From an uncultured Coriobacteriaceae bacterium (GTDB lineage Bacteria > Actinomycetota > Coriobacteriia > Coriobacteriales > Atopobiaceae), in the NCBI GenBank assembly GCA_900552935.1, contig USBN01000045.1, positions 1-10,093 on the forward strand: a stretch of DNA of 10,093 nt, written 5' to 3'. The position numbers and the translations under genes are program-made. Positions 1 through 6,743 of the stretch are shown in pieces (within the stretch, counting starts at the first letter, position 1; every line of letters begins with the position of its first letter). The notes under the pieces are model-generated. The model had not been told where the DNA came from. It saw nothing but the letters and a program-made list of their open reading frames with translations, and did not search any database.

Positions 1-1
1 C

Positions 2-1003
2 CTCTCGGATGCCCTTCTCGGCGTGGCGAAGCGTCGTGAGAAGGCGGTCCTGCTGCTCAATCGGCGCGGGTTTGCGAGCTTCCTCATGTGCCGCGAGTGT
101 GGGTGTGTACCCACGTGCGAGCACTGCTCGACGGCTCTCACGTACCACGAGCGCACGCATAGCCTCATGTGTCACAGCTGTGGCCGCTCCTGGCCCGTGC
201 GGGCCTATCCGGACCCCTCGACCAAGTGCCCCAACTGCGGGAGCCGCTACCTCGCGCAGTTTGGCCTCGGCACCCAGCGTGTGGAGGACGAGCTCAACCT
301 GCTGCTTGCGGGGCAAGGGGTCGATGTCATTCGCATGGACGCGGACACCACCTCGACGAAGGGGGCGCACACGCGTCTCCTCGAGGAGTTCGACGCGAGC
401 GAGTGCGCCGTGCTCGTGGGCACGCAGATGATAGCGAAGGGCCTCGACTTCCCCGAGGTGACGCTCGTGGGCGTGGTCAACGCCGACACGACGCTCAAGC
501 TTCCGGACTTTCGTGCCGGTGAGCGTACGTATGACCTGCTCGAGCAGGTCGCCGGGCGCGCGGGCAGGGGAGGCCGACGCGGCGAGGTCATCATCCAGAC
601 GTACTGGGCGACGCACCCCGCAATCGCTGCCGTGGCCCGGCATGACCGCGCGCGGTTCGAGGCCTATGAGCTTGGGCAGCGTGAGGAGGCGTACTACCCG
701 CCCTTCTCACGCGTGTGCAACGTGACCGTCTCCGGCAAAAGCGAGCGCCTCGTGCGCGAGCGCACCGACGAGCTCGCCCACTATGTGCGCGAGGCGGTGC
801 TCGACCTCGACGGCGAGTGGGAGGTTCTTGGCCCCGCGGAGTGCGTGCGCGCTCGCGTCAAGGACCGCTTCAGGCGTCATGTCGTGCTCAAGTGCCCGGT
901 GGACGCTGAGCCCGGCCCTATCCTCGCGGCGGCGGCCTCGCGGCTCCCGGCGCGTCGAGACGTGTCGCTTGCGATTGATGTCGACGCTTACGACATGATG
1001 TAG
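2..1003 (+). CDS. priA: Primosomal protein N' (replication restart helicase PriA), C-terminal part
   Basis: PriA is a 3'-5' DNA helicase that recognises stalled replication forks and reloads the replisome. The frame is open from the first bases, so the N-terminal DNA-binding and early helicase motifs lie left of the window; what remains is roughly the last 45% of the protein. Counting from the GTG at 23, eight cysteines sit in four CxxC pairs (23/26, 32/35, 50/53, 69/72), the zinc-binding insertion typical of PriA. Then come the GTQMIAKGLDFP segment (helicase motif V region) and QVAGRAGR (motif VI, DNA 545-568), and a C-terminal domain ending in VDAYDMM, close to the usual PriA terminus. No frameshift or missing motif is visible. 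It ends in TAG, and 186 bases separate it from def, so def probably has its own promoter. Confidence 0.96.
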   Translation, partial: LSDALLGVAKRREKAVLLLNRRGFASFLMCRECGCVPTCEHCSTALTYHERTHSLMCHSCGRSWPVRAYPDPSTKCPNCGSRYLAQFGLGTQRVEDELNLLLAGQGVDVIRMDADTTSTKGAHTRLLEEFDASECAVLVGTQMIAKGLDFPEVTLVGVVNADTTLKLPDFRAGERTYDLLEQVAGRAGRGGRRGEVIIQTYWATHPAIAAVARHDRARFEAYELGQREEAYYPPFSRVCNVTVSGKSERLVRERTDELAHYVREAVLDLDGEWEVLGPAECVRARVKDRFRRHVVLKCPVDAEPGPILAAAASRLPARRDVSLAIDVDAYDMM

Positions 1004-1010
1004 CGGTTGG

Positions 1011-1046
1011 TCCCGCAGACGGCGTGGCGCACTTGCGCTTGCGGGA
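1011..1046 (+). terminator. Inverted repeat after priA, possible weak terminator
   Basis: A perfect 7-bp inverted repeat (TCCCGCA at 1011-1017, TGCGGGA at 1040-1046) encloses a second hairpin with GCGC arms (1027-1030 and 1035-1038). It starts seven bases after the priA stop. There is no T-run behind it, so a standard intrinsic terminator is doubtful; it could instead protect the mRNA 3' end. The rest of the priA-def gap holds no recognisable gene. Confidence 0.3.
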
Positions 1047-1140
1047 TGCCGCCGAGCGAGGGCTGTGCGCGTTGCCCGTCGCCCATCGCGTGGCTATCGC
1101 GTGAGGACGTGCTGACGCTCCGTCGCGAGCGCATTCCTGC

Positions 1141-1149
1141 TGGTATCAT
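1141..1149 (+). promoter_or_regulatory. Extended -10 promoter candidate for def
   Basis: TGGTATCAT fits the extended -10 form TGnTATNAT, with the hexamer TATCAT at 1144-1149. No convincing -35 is found 16-18 bases upstream, which is common for extended -10 promoters. Transcription would begin near 1156, giving a leader of about 34 bases before the def start. The 11-base string GCTGGTATCAT recurs exactly at 4742-4752 before another gene, which supports a promoter role. Confidence 0.5.
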
Positions 1150-1189
1150 GGTCTCTTGTGAAAACTCACGGCAGCCGAGAAGGAGCATC

Positions 1190-1741
1190 ATGAGCGCATC
1201 CGAAGACATCGTCCTGACCCCAGACCCGCGCCTCTCCGAGATGTGCGCGCCCATCGAGAAGATCGACGACTCCGTCCGCAAGCTTGCCAAGCACATGCTT
1301 GACGTCATGTATGACGCCGACGGTTGCGGCCTCGCCGCGCCCCAGATCGGCAAGCTCGTTCGTCTCGTCGTCATCGATGTGGACTATGTGCCGGGTGACC
1401 CATCCAGCCGCAATCCTTACGTGCTGATTAACCCCAAGATCGTCACTGCAGACGGCGATCCGCGCCTCTTCGCCGAGGGCTGCCTCTCGTTCCCCGGCAT
1501 CTCGGTGGACATCGAGCGTCCGAGTCACGTCGTCGTCCACGCGACGGATCTCGACGGTGACCTTCTTCAATATGAGGCCGAGAACAACCTCCTCGCCGTC
1601 TGCCTCCAGCATGAGATCGACCACCTGAACGGCGTGACGATGGTCGATCATCTCCCGCTGCTTGAGCGCGTCAAGGCCCTGCATGACTGCGAAGCTGCTA
1701 TCTCCGGCGGCGCGCGTCCTGGCGAGACCTCCGCGGAGTAG
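1190..1741 (+). CDS. def: Peptide deformylase
   Basis: This cytoplasmic metalloenzyme removes the N-formyl group from the first methionine of new proteins. The 183-residue product has all three family motifs: GCGLAAPQ (residues 45-52), EGCLS (96-100) and QHEIDH (140-145). Cys98, His141 and His145 are the expected metal ligands and Glu142 the catalytic acid. The ATG at 1190 is chosen because GAGAAGGAG (1177-1185) lies four bases upstream and because the protein then starts at the usual distance from motif 1; the frame stays open to 1007 but that extension does not look like the family. fmt follows after 58 bases, the common def-fmt pairing, since Fmt adds the group Def removes. The last ~15 residues are hydrophilic and probably disordered. 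Confidence 0.97.
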   Translation: MSASEDIVLTPDPRLSEMCAPIEKIDDSVRKLAKHMLDVMYDADGCGLAAPQIGKLVRLVVIDVDYVPGDPSSRNPYVLINPKIVTADGDPRLFAEGCLSFPGISVDIERPSHVVVHATDLDGDLLQYEAENNLLAVCLQHEIDHLNGVTMVDHLPLLERVKALHDCEAAISGGARPGETSAE

Positions 1742-1799
1742 CGGCTGCGTCGCTCGCTCCTTTCATCCTTTAGACCCGTTCCCTTCTAGGGAGGCCGAT

Positions 1800-2717
1800 A
1801 TGCGCGTTATCTTCATGGGTACGCCCGATTTTGCCGTACCGTCCCTTTGCACCCTCGCGGATACCTTCGAGGTCGCCCTCGTCATCACGAGACCCGATGC
1901 CGTTCGCGGCAGGGGCAAGCGCCTCGATCCCAGTCCCGTCAAGGCGGAGGCCGCCTCTCGTGGCATCGAGGTAATCGAAGCAAATCGCATGACGCCCGAG
2001 GTCTTGGATGCCATGCGTGCCGTGCGCGCGGATATCATCTGCGTCGCCGCCTATGGCTGCATCCTTCCGGACGCCGTCCTTGAGATGGCGCCCCTCGGCT
2101 GCGTGAACGTGCACGCGTCGCTTCTTCCTCGCTGGCGCGGCGCCGCCCCCGTACAGCGTGCGATTCTCGCCGGAGACGAACGCGCGGGCGTCTCGATCAT
2201 GCAGGTCGTTTCCGCCCTCGACGCCGGCGCCTAGTGCGCGCAGGCATCCTGCGAGGTCGGTGACATGACCTCCGCCGAGCTCATGGCCAAGATCGGCGAG
2301 CTCGGTGCGAATGCCCTCATCGAGTCCCTCCGCGAGATCGAGGCTGGTACGGTCGCGTGGACCGAGCAGGATGAATCCCTCGTCACCTACGCGCACAAGA
2401 TCGAAAAGGCCGAGATGAAGCTTGATCCGGCGGATGATGCCCTTGAGAACGCGCGCCGCGTGCAGGCCTCCTCGGACGCCGCTCCCGCGCGCTGTGCCGT
2501 CGCAGGTAAGGGCGTTCGCATCATGCGCGCCACCATCTGCGAAGACGTGAGGCCCGCTGCCGGAGCGATCGAGGTTTCCCATGGTCGCGTCGCCCTTGGT
2601 TGCGTCGATGGTGCCATCGAGGTCATCTCCGTCAAGCCCGACGGCAAGCGCGAGATGGAGGCGTCTGCCTGGGCGGCCGGTCTCCGTGGGGACGATATCG
2701 CCTGGGAGCGTGTGTAA
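1800..2717 (+). pseudogene. fmt: Methionyl-tRNA formyltransferase, interrupted by one in-frame amber codon
   Basis: Fmt transfers a formyl group from 10-formyl-tetrahydrofolate to Met-tRNA(fMet). The start ATG at 1800 has the ribosome site AGGGAGG (1788-1794) five bases upstream. Codons 1-144 give the catalytic domain with GTPDFAV (7-13), NVHASLLPRWRGAAP (103-117) and catalytic residues Asn103, His105 and Asp141, spaced as in E. coli Fmt (106, 108, 144). Codon 145 is TAG (2232-2234). The same frame then continues without a shift for 160 codons, carrying the TYAHKIEKAEMKLD segment and the C-terminal tRNA-binding domain, to TAA at 2715-2717. Full length would be 305 residues, normal for the family. 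Codon use is the same on both sides, so the break looks recent, or is a sequence error. A stop here would remove the end of the catalytic domain and all of the C-terminal domain. The TAA abuts the rsmB start. Confidence 0.88.
2232..2234 (+). other. In-frame TAG within fmt
   Basis: The codons read GAC GCC GGC GCC TAG TGC GCG CAG, that is D-A-G-A-stop-C-A-Q. By alignment with E. coli Fmt (LDTGDML) the stop falls at the position of Met148. TAC or TAT (Tyr) is one base away and seems the likely ancestral codon; this is inference. Confidence 0.9.
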
Positions 2718-4157
2718 ATGGCGGTCGCAAGTCCAGCTCGCACGACAGCCCTGCACCTGCTTGGTGCTCAGCGTCGCCGCGGGGCCCGTGCGCGTGATCT
2801 CATGCGTGGAGCGCGCGAGATGGAGACACTCGGGCGTAAGGGCCGTGCTTTGGCCACAAGGCTCGTGCTTGGCGTGAACGTCGCCTCCGGAGAGCTCGAT
2901 CGCCGTATCGATTCGTTTGCCTCTCGTCCCGGCTCGCTTGAGCCACGCGTGAGGGACGCCCTCCGTCTCGCCTCATTCGAGCTGCTCTATCTCGACACGC
3001 CGCGGCAGGTCGCCGTGAGCCAGGGTGTCGAGCTAGTCAGGGGAGTGCAGCCGCGTGCCGCACGCATGGCGAACGCCGTGCTCAGGCGCGTGGCCGAGTG
3101 CCGTCCTGAGGTCGATGAAGCACGCGAGGCGACGGACGCCGTCGCCGCTGGGGCCCGCATGTCCGTCTCTGTCGGCGAGCTCGTGGTCGCCTCCGGCTAT
3201 CCCGAGTGGCTTGTCGAGCGCCTCGTTGCCGCCGTGGGCATGGCACGCGCCGCTGGGATGTGCGCGTGCGCCCTCGAGCCCGCGCCCATCTACGCAGCTG
3301 CCGGCAAGGTCGGCGTCGAAGGAGTCGAGAGACTTCTCGGCAAGGCCGGTCTCGATCCTGCCGCCACCGAGCTTCCCGGTTGCTGGCGCCTGGGCATGCC
3401 GGCAGGTCTCTCAAGGAGCGGCCTTCTCGGTACGTGTGACGTCGTTGCCGCTGATATGGCGGCGCAGATGTGCTGTCGAGCCGCAGCTGTGGCTGGTCGC
3501 GTGCTTGAGGTGGGGCAGGGCCGAGGCACGAAGTCCCTGCTGCTTGCGAGTCTGGCCTCTCAGCTTGGCGGAGGGGCGCACATCGTCGGTTGCGAACTGG
3601 TCGCGTCGAAGGCGCGGCTCTCCGCTGCGCGCATGGAGAGCGCCGGCTTTTCCGATGTCGTCTCGTGCGTCGAATTCGACGGTACGCGCCTTGCCGATGA
3701 AGACGAGCTTCCTGAGGCGCTTCGTGGCCAGTTTGACTCCGTCCTCGTCGACGCGCCTTGCTCGGGTACGGGTACCATGCGTCGCCATCCCGAAACTGCT
3801 TGGGCGCTTGAACAGGCGATCGTCGACCCCGAGAATGTGGACTCCCTGCCCAGCCTGCAGCTGAGGCTGCTACGCGCCGCCGCTTCCCGCGTCGCCGTGG
3901 GTGGCTCCCTCGTCTATGCCACGTGCTCGGTCCTTCCGGAGGAGAACTCCTGCGTCGTGGAGCGCTTCCTCGCGAGCGAGGAGGGTCGCGGCTTCGTGCG
4001 TGGCGACATCCTCGCCGCGCCCGCCGTGGCGGCGCTTGACGAGGGGTCTCGCGCGCCGTTCGAGCGCAACCTTAACGAGCGCGGCGAGTTCCAGTCGACT
4101 CCCGTCTGCGACGCCTTTGACGGTCACTTCTTCGCGAGGCTGATCCGCGAGTCATAG
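2718..4157 (+). CDS. rsmB: 16S rRNA (cytosine-5) methyltransferase, RsmB/Sun family
   Basis: RsmB methylates a cytosine of 16S rRNA (C967 in E. coli) using S-adenosylmethionine. The 479-residue product is slightly longer than E. coli RsmB (429). Residues ~5-130 are a NusB-like helical RNA-binding domain ending in the NAVLRRV signature; the methyltransferase domain covers ~230-479. DAPCSGTG (345-352) is motif IV, with Cys348, which aids product release. YATCSVLPEEN (400-410) is motif VI, with the nucleophile Cys403. The SAM-binding motif I reads VLEVGQGRGTKS (262-273) instead of the usual AAPGGKT form, yet keeps the glycines and Lys272. The ATG directly follows the fmt stop with no gap, and GGGAG at 2704-2708 serves as ribosome site, so the two are translationally linked. 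The product ends with the typical GHFFARL segment. Confidence 0.93.
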   Translation: MAVASPARTTALHLLGAQRRRGARARDLMRGAREMETLGRKGRALATRLVLGVNVASGELDRRIDSFASRPGSLEPRVRDALRLASFELLYLDTPRQVAVSQGVELVRGVQPRAARMANAVLRRVAECRPEVDEAREATDAVAAGARMSVSVGELVVASGYPEWLVERLVAAVGMARAAGMCACALEPAPIYAAAGKVGVEGVERLLGKAGLDPAATELPGCWRLGMPAGLSRSGLLGTCDVVAADMAAQMCCRAAAVAGRVLEVGQGRGTKSLLLASLASQLGGGAHIVGCELVASKARLSAARMESAGFSDVVSCVEFDGTRLADEDELPEALRGQFDSVLVDAPCSGTGTMRRHPETAWALEQAIVDPENVDSLPSLQLRLLRAAASRVAVGGSLVYATCSVLPEENSCVVERFLASEEGRGFVRGDILAAPAVAALDEGSRAPFERNLNERGEFQSTPVCDAFDGHFFARLIRES

Positions 4158-4224
4158 TTGGGTTGCGGCGGTGGTGCGATGCCGCGTGGCATCCGCGAGC
4201 CGGGCACGTGCCGTCGAGATAGAA

Positions 4225-4258
4225 AAGCGGGGACCACGCGTCAACGTGGGCCCCGCTT
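4225..4258. terminator. Bidirectional hairpin terminator between rsmB and the FmdB gene
   Basis: AAGCGGGG (4225-4232) pairs perfectly with CCCCGCTT (4251-4258). Inside it, CCACG (4234-4238) pairs with CGTGG (4245-4249) around a six-base loop, with one A-G mismatch between the two stems. Read on the - strand it runs into CTTTTCTATCT, a usable U-tract, so it best serves the - strand gene; on the + strand the tail (CTTGTAT) is weak. The gap 4158-4305 also has a small hairpin GATGCC-GCGT-GGCATC (4178-4193) and no gene. Confidence 0.75.
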
Positions 4259-4305
4259 GTATGCCATCGTATGTGCGCTCCGCCGTTCGGCGACGTCAGC
4301 TGGCG

Positions 4306-4560
4306 CTATTTGGAGCAGCTCGAGCAGTCGCCGCCGGAGCAGCTGCCGCAGCCACCAGAGGTGGCGCTCGTCGAAGAACCGCCGCCGCGCTGGTCGGTGT
4401 TGTAGAAGCCAGTGCCCTTGAAGGAAATCAATGCGGGCTTGAAGACGCGCTCACACGGGGCGCCGCACTTGGGGCACGTGATGGCGGGGTGCTCGGACAT
4501 GGAGTGCACGACCTCGAAGACGTTGCCGCAATCCGAGCATCGGTAGTCGTAACGAGCCAT
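4306..4560 (-). CDS. FmdB family zinc-ribbon protein
   Basis: This 84-residue protein belongs to the FmdB/CxxC_CXXC_SSSS family of putative regulatory zinc ribbons, whose exact role is not established. It begins MARYDYRCSDCG, the usual FmdB opening, and has metal-binding pairs Cys8/Cys11 and Cys29/Cys32, with an extra Cys36. The phrase GTGFYNTDQR (49-58) is also family-typical. After it comes a Gly/Ser-rich tail with four cysteines (residues 71, 74, 79, 82). The ATG (complement of 4558-4560) has a good ribosome site, GGAGG (complement of 4569-4573), eight bases away; an upstream in-frame extension to 4752 has no family similarity and was not used. The gene stands alone, converging on rsmB and diverging from the HAD gene. 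Confidence 0.9.
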   Translation of the reverse strand: MARYDYRCSDCGNVFEVVHSMSEHPAITCPKCGAPCERVFKPALISFKGTGFYNTDQRGGGSSTSATSGGCGSCSGGDCSSCSK

Positions 4561-4743
4561 CTGAAGAACCTCCGTGTCTGGGCCGCCCACGCGGCGACCA
4601 TCGTCAGCGCTCTCGCGCGTTATCGCATAGAAATACGGCCCTACGGCCGCATGAGCTACTTTACCCAATTTCGCAGGTAGTTTCATCCCTAAGATAACCA
4701 TACTTTTATATGACGGCGGGTCCCCGCGTCCGTGGCGCTCGGC

Positions 4744-4752
4744 TGGTATCAT
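4744..4752 (+). promoter_or_regulatory. Extended -10 promoter candidate for the HAD-thiN pair
   Basis: TGGTATCAT again fits TGnTATNAT, inside an 11-base string (4742-4752) identical to the one before def. A start near 4759 would give a leader of about 46 bases. No clear -35 was found. The region 4561-4805 between the two divergent genes contains a notably AT-rich patch (about 4670-4715) that may carry the - strand promoter of the FmdB gene, but I cannot assign its boxes. Confidence 0.5.
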
Positions 4753-4805
4753 TTCCGTGGAAGAATCTGCGGAGGGGCCTGGTTGCCCCGGTATAAGGGG
4801 TACTT

Positions 4806-5510
4806 ATGGCTAAGATTTCCGGCGCTATCTTCGACTGCGATGGCACGTTGCTTGATTCTATGTGCATGTGGAACAGCGTCTTTGCTCGTCTCGTCGAGTC
4901 TTACGGCATTGATCCCACGCCCGAGCTTATCGCGCGGATCGAGGCGGCCACTCTTCCGCATACGAGCGAGATGCTCCACGAGGATTACGGTGCCGGAGCG
5001 AGCTCTCAGGAAGTTCTCGACCACATTCATTCCGTCGTTCTCAACGAGTACGTTACGAACATCAAGGAAATGCCGGGTGCGCGTGCCTTCGTTGAAAGTC
5101 TTGCCGCTGAAGGCATTCCTATGATTGTGGCCAGCTCCACCACCTCGAGTGTCCTGCGCCACGTGCTCGCGCATTTCGATTTCGATAAGTATTTCATCGA
5201 CATCATCTGTACGGCCGAGGTTCGCGACGGCCGCGACAAGGACTTCCCGGACGTCTATCTCGAGGCTCTGTCTCGCCTCGGCACGCCCCTCGAGGAGACT
5301 TGGGTCTTCGAGGACGCGCCCTTCGCTGTGCGCGCGTCTCGCCGTGCCGGCTTCCACGTCGCGGGCATCCACAATGACCACGATGGCCGTGACCCCGAGT
5401 TCATCCGTGCGTGGTCGGATATCTATTCCGAGAACTACGAATCCGTCTCGCTCGAGGCGATCCGCGCTTTCGACGACACGACGCGCAAGCCCGTCCCCGA
5501 GGAGGCGTAG
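4806..5510 (+). CDS. HAD family phosphatase (beta-phosphoglucomutase-like, subfamily IA)
   Basis: Haloacid-dehalogenase superfamily hydrolase of 234 residues; it probably dephosphorylates a small metabolite, but the substrate cannot be read from sequence. Motif I is DCDGT (10-14; Asp10 nucleophile, Asp12 general acid/base). The helical cap follows at ~18-85. Motif II is SST (110-112), motif III Lys145 within GRDKDFPDVYLEA, and motif IV FEDAP (168-172). All catalytic positions are present. The ATG at 4806 has AAGGGG (4795-4800) five bases upstream. thiN begins five bases after its TAG, so the two are surely cotranscribed. That linkage makes a role in thiamine or cofactor phosphate metabolism possible, but this is inference only; sugar-phosphate phosphatase is the alternative. 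Confidence 0.9.
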   Translation: MAKISGAIFDCDGTLLDSMCMWNSVFARLVESYGIDPTPELIARIEAATLPHTSEMLHEDYGAGASSQEVLDHIHSVVLNEYVTNIKEMPGARAFVESLAAEGIPMIVASSTTSSVLRHVLAHFDFDKYFIDIICTAEVRDGRDKDFPDVYLEALSRLGTPLEETWVFEDAPFAVRASRRAGFHVAGIHNDHDGRDPEFIRAWSDIYSENYESVSLEAIRAFDDTTRKPVPEEA

Positions 5511-5515
5511 GCGCG

Positions 5516-6196
5516 ATGCGCGTCCTTCTCGTCGCAGGCTCGCCCGCTCCCAGCTCGTCCGCTCTTGTCTCTCGCCTTTCTGCCGAGAGCGATCTGGTGC
5601 TTGCCGTCGACCGAGGTGCCGATGCCTGTCGCGCTGCTGGCGTCGTCCCCGGCGCCTTCTGTGGTGACGCTGACACCGTGAGTCCCGATGGCCTCGCGTG
5701 GGTCCGTGACCAGGCGCGCCAGCGCGAGGGCGAGGACGAGATGCCCATCCGTCTCTTTCCTCCGGCGAAGGACGACACGGACCTCTCGCTCGGTTTTTCG
5801 TGCGCTCGTGAGCTCGCTGCCGAGAGGGACGAGGCCCTCGAGGTCACAGTGACGTGCGCGAGCGCCGGGCGCATGGACCATGCCCTTGCCGTGTTTGGTG
5901 TGCTCACGAAGAACGCGGACCTCGCGCCGCGCCTTGTCGAGGACGAGTTCGAGTGTCGCATCCTCGCGCCCGTGGGCGCTACTACCTGGGAGCTGGGGGA
6001 GAGGGCTCTCGGGCGCCACTTTTCCTTCGTGGCTCTTGCGGACGATACCTGCGTGTCCGAGACGGGCCTGCGCTGGGAGCTCGACCACTTCCGCGTCGAC
6101 GCCCTGCGCGATCGCGGGATCTCCAATGTCGTTGATGCCCCTGATGCGCGCGTGACCTGTCATGAGGGAGTTCTCGCGGCGTTCCTCATCAGCTAG
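5516..6196 (+). CDS. thiN: Thiamine pyrophosphokinase (thiamine diphosphokinase)
   Basis: It transfers a pyrophosphate from ATP to thiamine, giving thiamine diphosphate, the active cofactor, in the cytoplasm. The 226-residue protein shows the family signatures in order: DRGAD (32-36), GDADT (50-54, the GDxDS-like acidic metal site), KDDTD (85-89, the KDxTD motif) and GRMDH (118-122). The C-terminal ~70 residues form the thiamine-binding beta domain, with a typical ISN segment near the end. The start at 5516 is supported by GAGGAGG (5499-5505), which lies inside the end of the HAD gene; the frame is open further upstream but that part overlaps the HAD gene and lacks family similarity. No TPP riboswitch was seen upstream. 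It ends in TAG and is followed by a hairpin terminator. Confidence 0.94.
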   Translation: MRVLLVAGSPAPSSSALVSRLSAESDLVLAVDRGADACRAAGVVPGAFCGDADTVSPDGLAWVRDQARQREGEDEMPIRLFPPAKDDTDLSLGFSCARELAAERDEALEVTVTCASAGRMDHALAVFGVLTKNADLAPRLVEDEFECRILAPVGATTWELGERALGRHFSFVALADDTCVSETGLRWELDHFRVDALRDRGISNVVDAPDARVTCHEGVLAAFLIS

Positions 6197-6211
6197 CACT
6201 CGTGTCGCACG

Positions 6212-6250
6212 CGCCGGCGTCTCGCGCTCGTTGCGGGTCGCCGGCGTTTT
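6212..6250 (+). terminator. Intrinsic terminator of the HAD-thiN operon
   Basis: Two copies of the self-complementary octamer CGCCGGCG (6212-6219 and 6239-6246) form an 8-bp all-GC stem around a 19-base loop, followed at once by TTTT (6247-6250). It lies 15 bases after the thiN stop. The short T-run makes it moderate in strength. Downstream, 6251-6342 has no gene or structure I can support. Confidence 0.7.
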
Positions 6251-6342
6251 CGCGATGCGCTCTGCCTTCGTTGGACGCGCCTGTTGCGTGCTGACACATA
6301 CGGCGCGGCTATGCGTGCGGAAGCATGGGCTGCGACGGGGCC

Positions 6343-6380
6343 ATATAACAAAAGGGGAGCCGTCCGAAGACGACTCCCTT
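6343..6380 (-). terminator. Intrinsic terminator of rpmB with a UUCG loop
   Basis: On the - strand, arms complementary to 6369-6380 and 6352-6364 pair over about 11 base pairs with one mismatch and one bulge, closed by a TTCG (UUCG) tetraloop from complement 6365-6368. The stem is followed by TTTTGTTATAT, a good U-tract. It sits 40 bases after the rpmB stop. Confidence 0.85.
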
Positions 6381-6420
6381 GATCTCGCATATGTTGTCGC
6401 CAAAGAAGCGACGTCCGCTA

Positions 6421-6609
6421 CTAGGAGCGGGCAACCTTGCCGGACTTGAGGCACGTGGAGCAGACGTTCATCTTCTGCTTGTGGCCGTTGATGACAACGG
6501 TAACGTGCTGGATGTTCGGACGGAACTTACGGTTGGTGACGCGGTGCGAGTGGCTAATCGAACGGCCGGCGACGGCGTGCTTGCCGCAGATGGCGCAAAC
6601 CTTAGACAT
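6421..6609 (-). CDS. rpmB: 50S ribosomal protein L28, zinc-binding (four-cysteine) form
   Basis: Structural protein of the large ribosomal subunit, 62 residues, normal for the family. It starts MSKVCAICGK and carries the conserved block SHSHRVTNRKFRPN (19-32). Cys5/Cys8 and Cys50/Cys53 make two CxxC pairs, so this is the C+ (zinc-ribbon) form; in many bacteria a cysteine-free paralogue replaces such proteins in zinc starvation, and none is visible here. The ATG is the complement of 6607-6609, with GGAGG (complement of 6619-6623) nine bases upstream. It is a single-gene unit with its own promoter and terminator, transcribed away from the MarR operon. Confidence 0.97.
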   Translation of the reverse strand: MSKVCAICGKHAVAGRSISHSHRVTNRKFRPNIQHVTVVINGHKQKMNVCSTCLKSGKVARS

Positions 6610-6668
6610 TGTTGTAAACCTCCATTAAGCGGCGCGTGGTGCAGCCGCCCTCGACACATAGCTGGATA

Positions 6669-6696
6669 AGAATAGCACACGAGACGGCTCGCGCAA
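6669..6696 (-). promoter_or_regulatory. rpmB promoter
   Basis: On the - strand, TTGCGC (complement of 6691-6696) is the -35 and TATTCT (complement of 6669-6674) the -10, 16 bases apart. TGC just before the -10 makes it an extended -10 box. Transcription would start near 6661, leaving a leader of about 50 bases. An inverted repeat CTCGC-GCAA-GCGAG (6688-6701) overlaps the -35, which could be a regulator site or chance. Confidence 0.7.
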
Positions 6697-6743
6697 GCGA
6701 GTTTCGTCGAGATGTTGTGTCCGTGCTGTGAAGTCTACCCCAA

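Noticed and set aside
1088..1106. Short direct repeat ATCGCGTG in the priA-def gap
   Set aside because: Two 8-base copies only, GC-rich and expected by chance; no array or mobile-element feature nearby.
1007..1189. Longer def start using the open frame back to 1007
   Set aside because: The extra 61 residues do not resemble peptide deformylases, and the ATG at 1190 has a strong ribosome site.
2232..2234. Pyrrolysine or general amber recoding as the explanation for the TAG in fmt
   Set aside because: Eight other genes in the window end in TAG at their normal family length, and Fmt has no known need for a special residue there. No pyl genes are visible. It stays possible only as rare readthrough.
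1770..2756. Long open frame on the - strand opposite fmt
   Set aside because: It is the antisense shadow of fmt, has no recognisable domain, and comes from high-GC codon structure.
5411..5515. Longer thiN start inside the HAD gene
   Set aside because: It would overlap the HAD coding region by 100 bases; the ATG at 5516 follows a clear GAGGAGG and gives a standard N-terminus.
6251..6342. Possible RNA gene or riboswitch in the thiN-rpmB gap
   Set aside because: No tRNA T-loop, conserved RNA core or strong structure was found beyond the two terminators that flank it.
5435..6454. 339-codon open frame on the - strand across thiN and the rpmB end
   Set aside because: No family similarity. It overlaps a complete thiN, a terminator and the rpmB 3' end.
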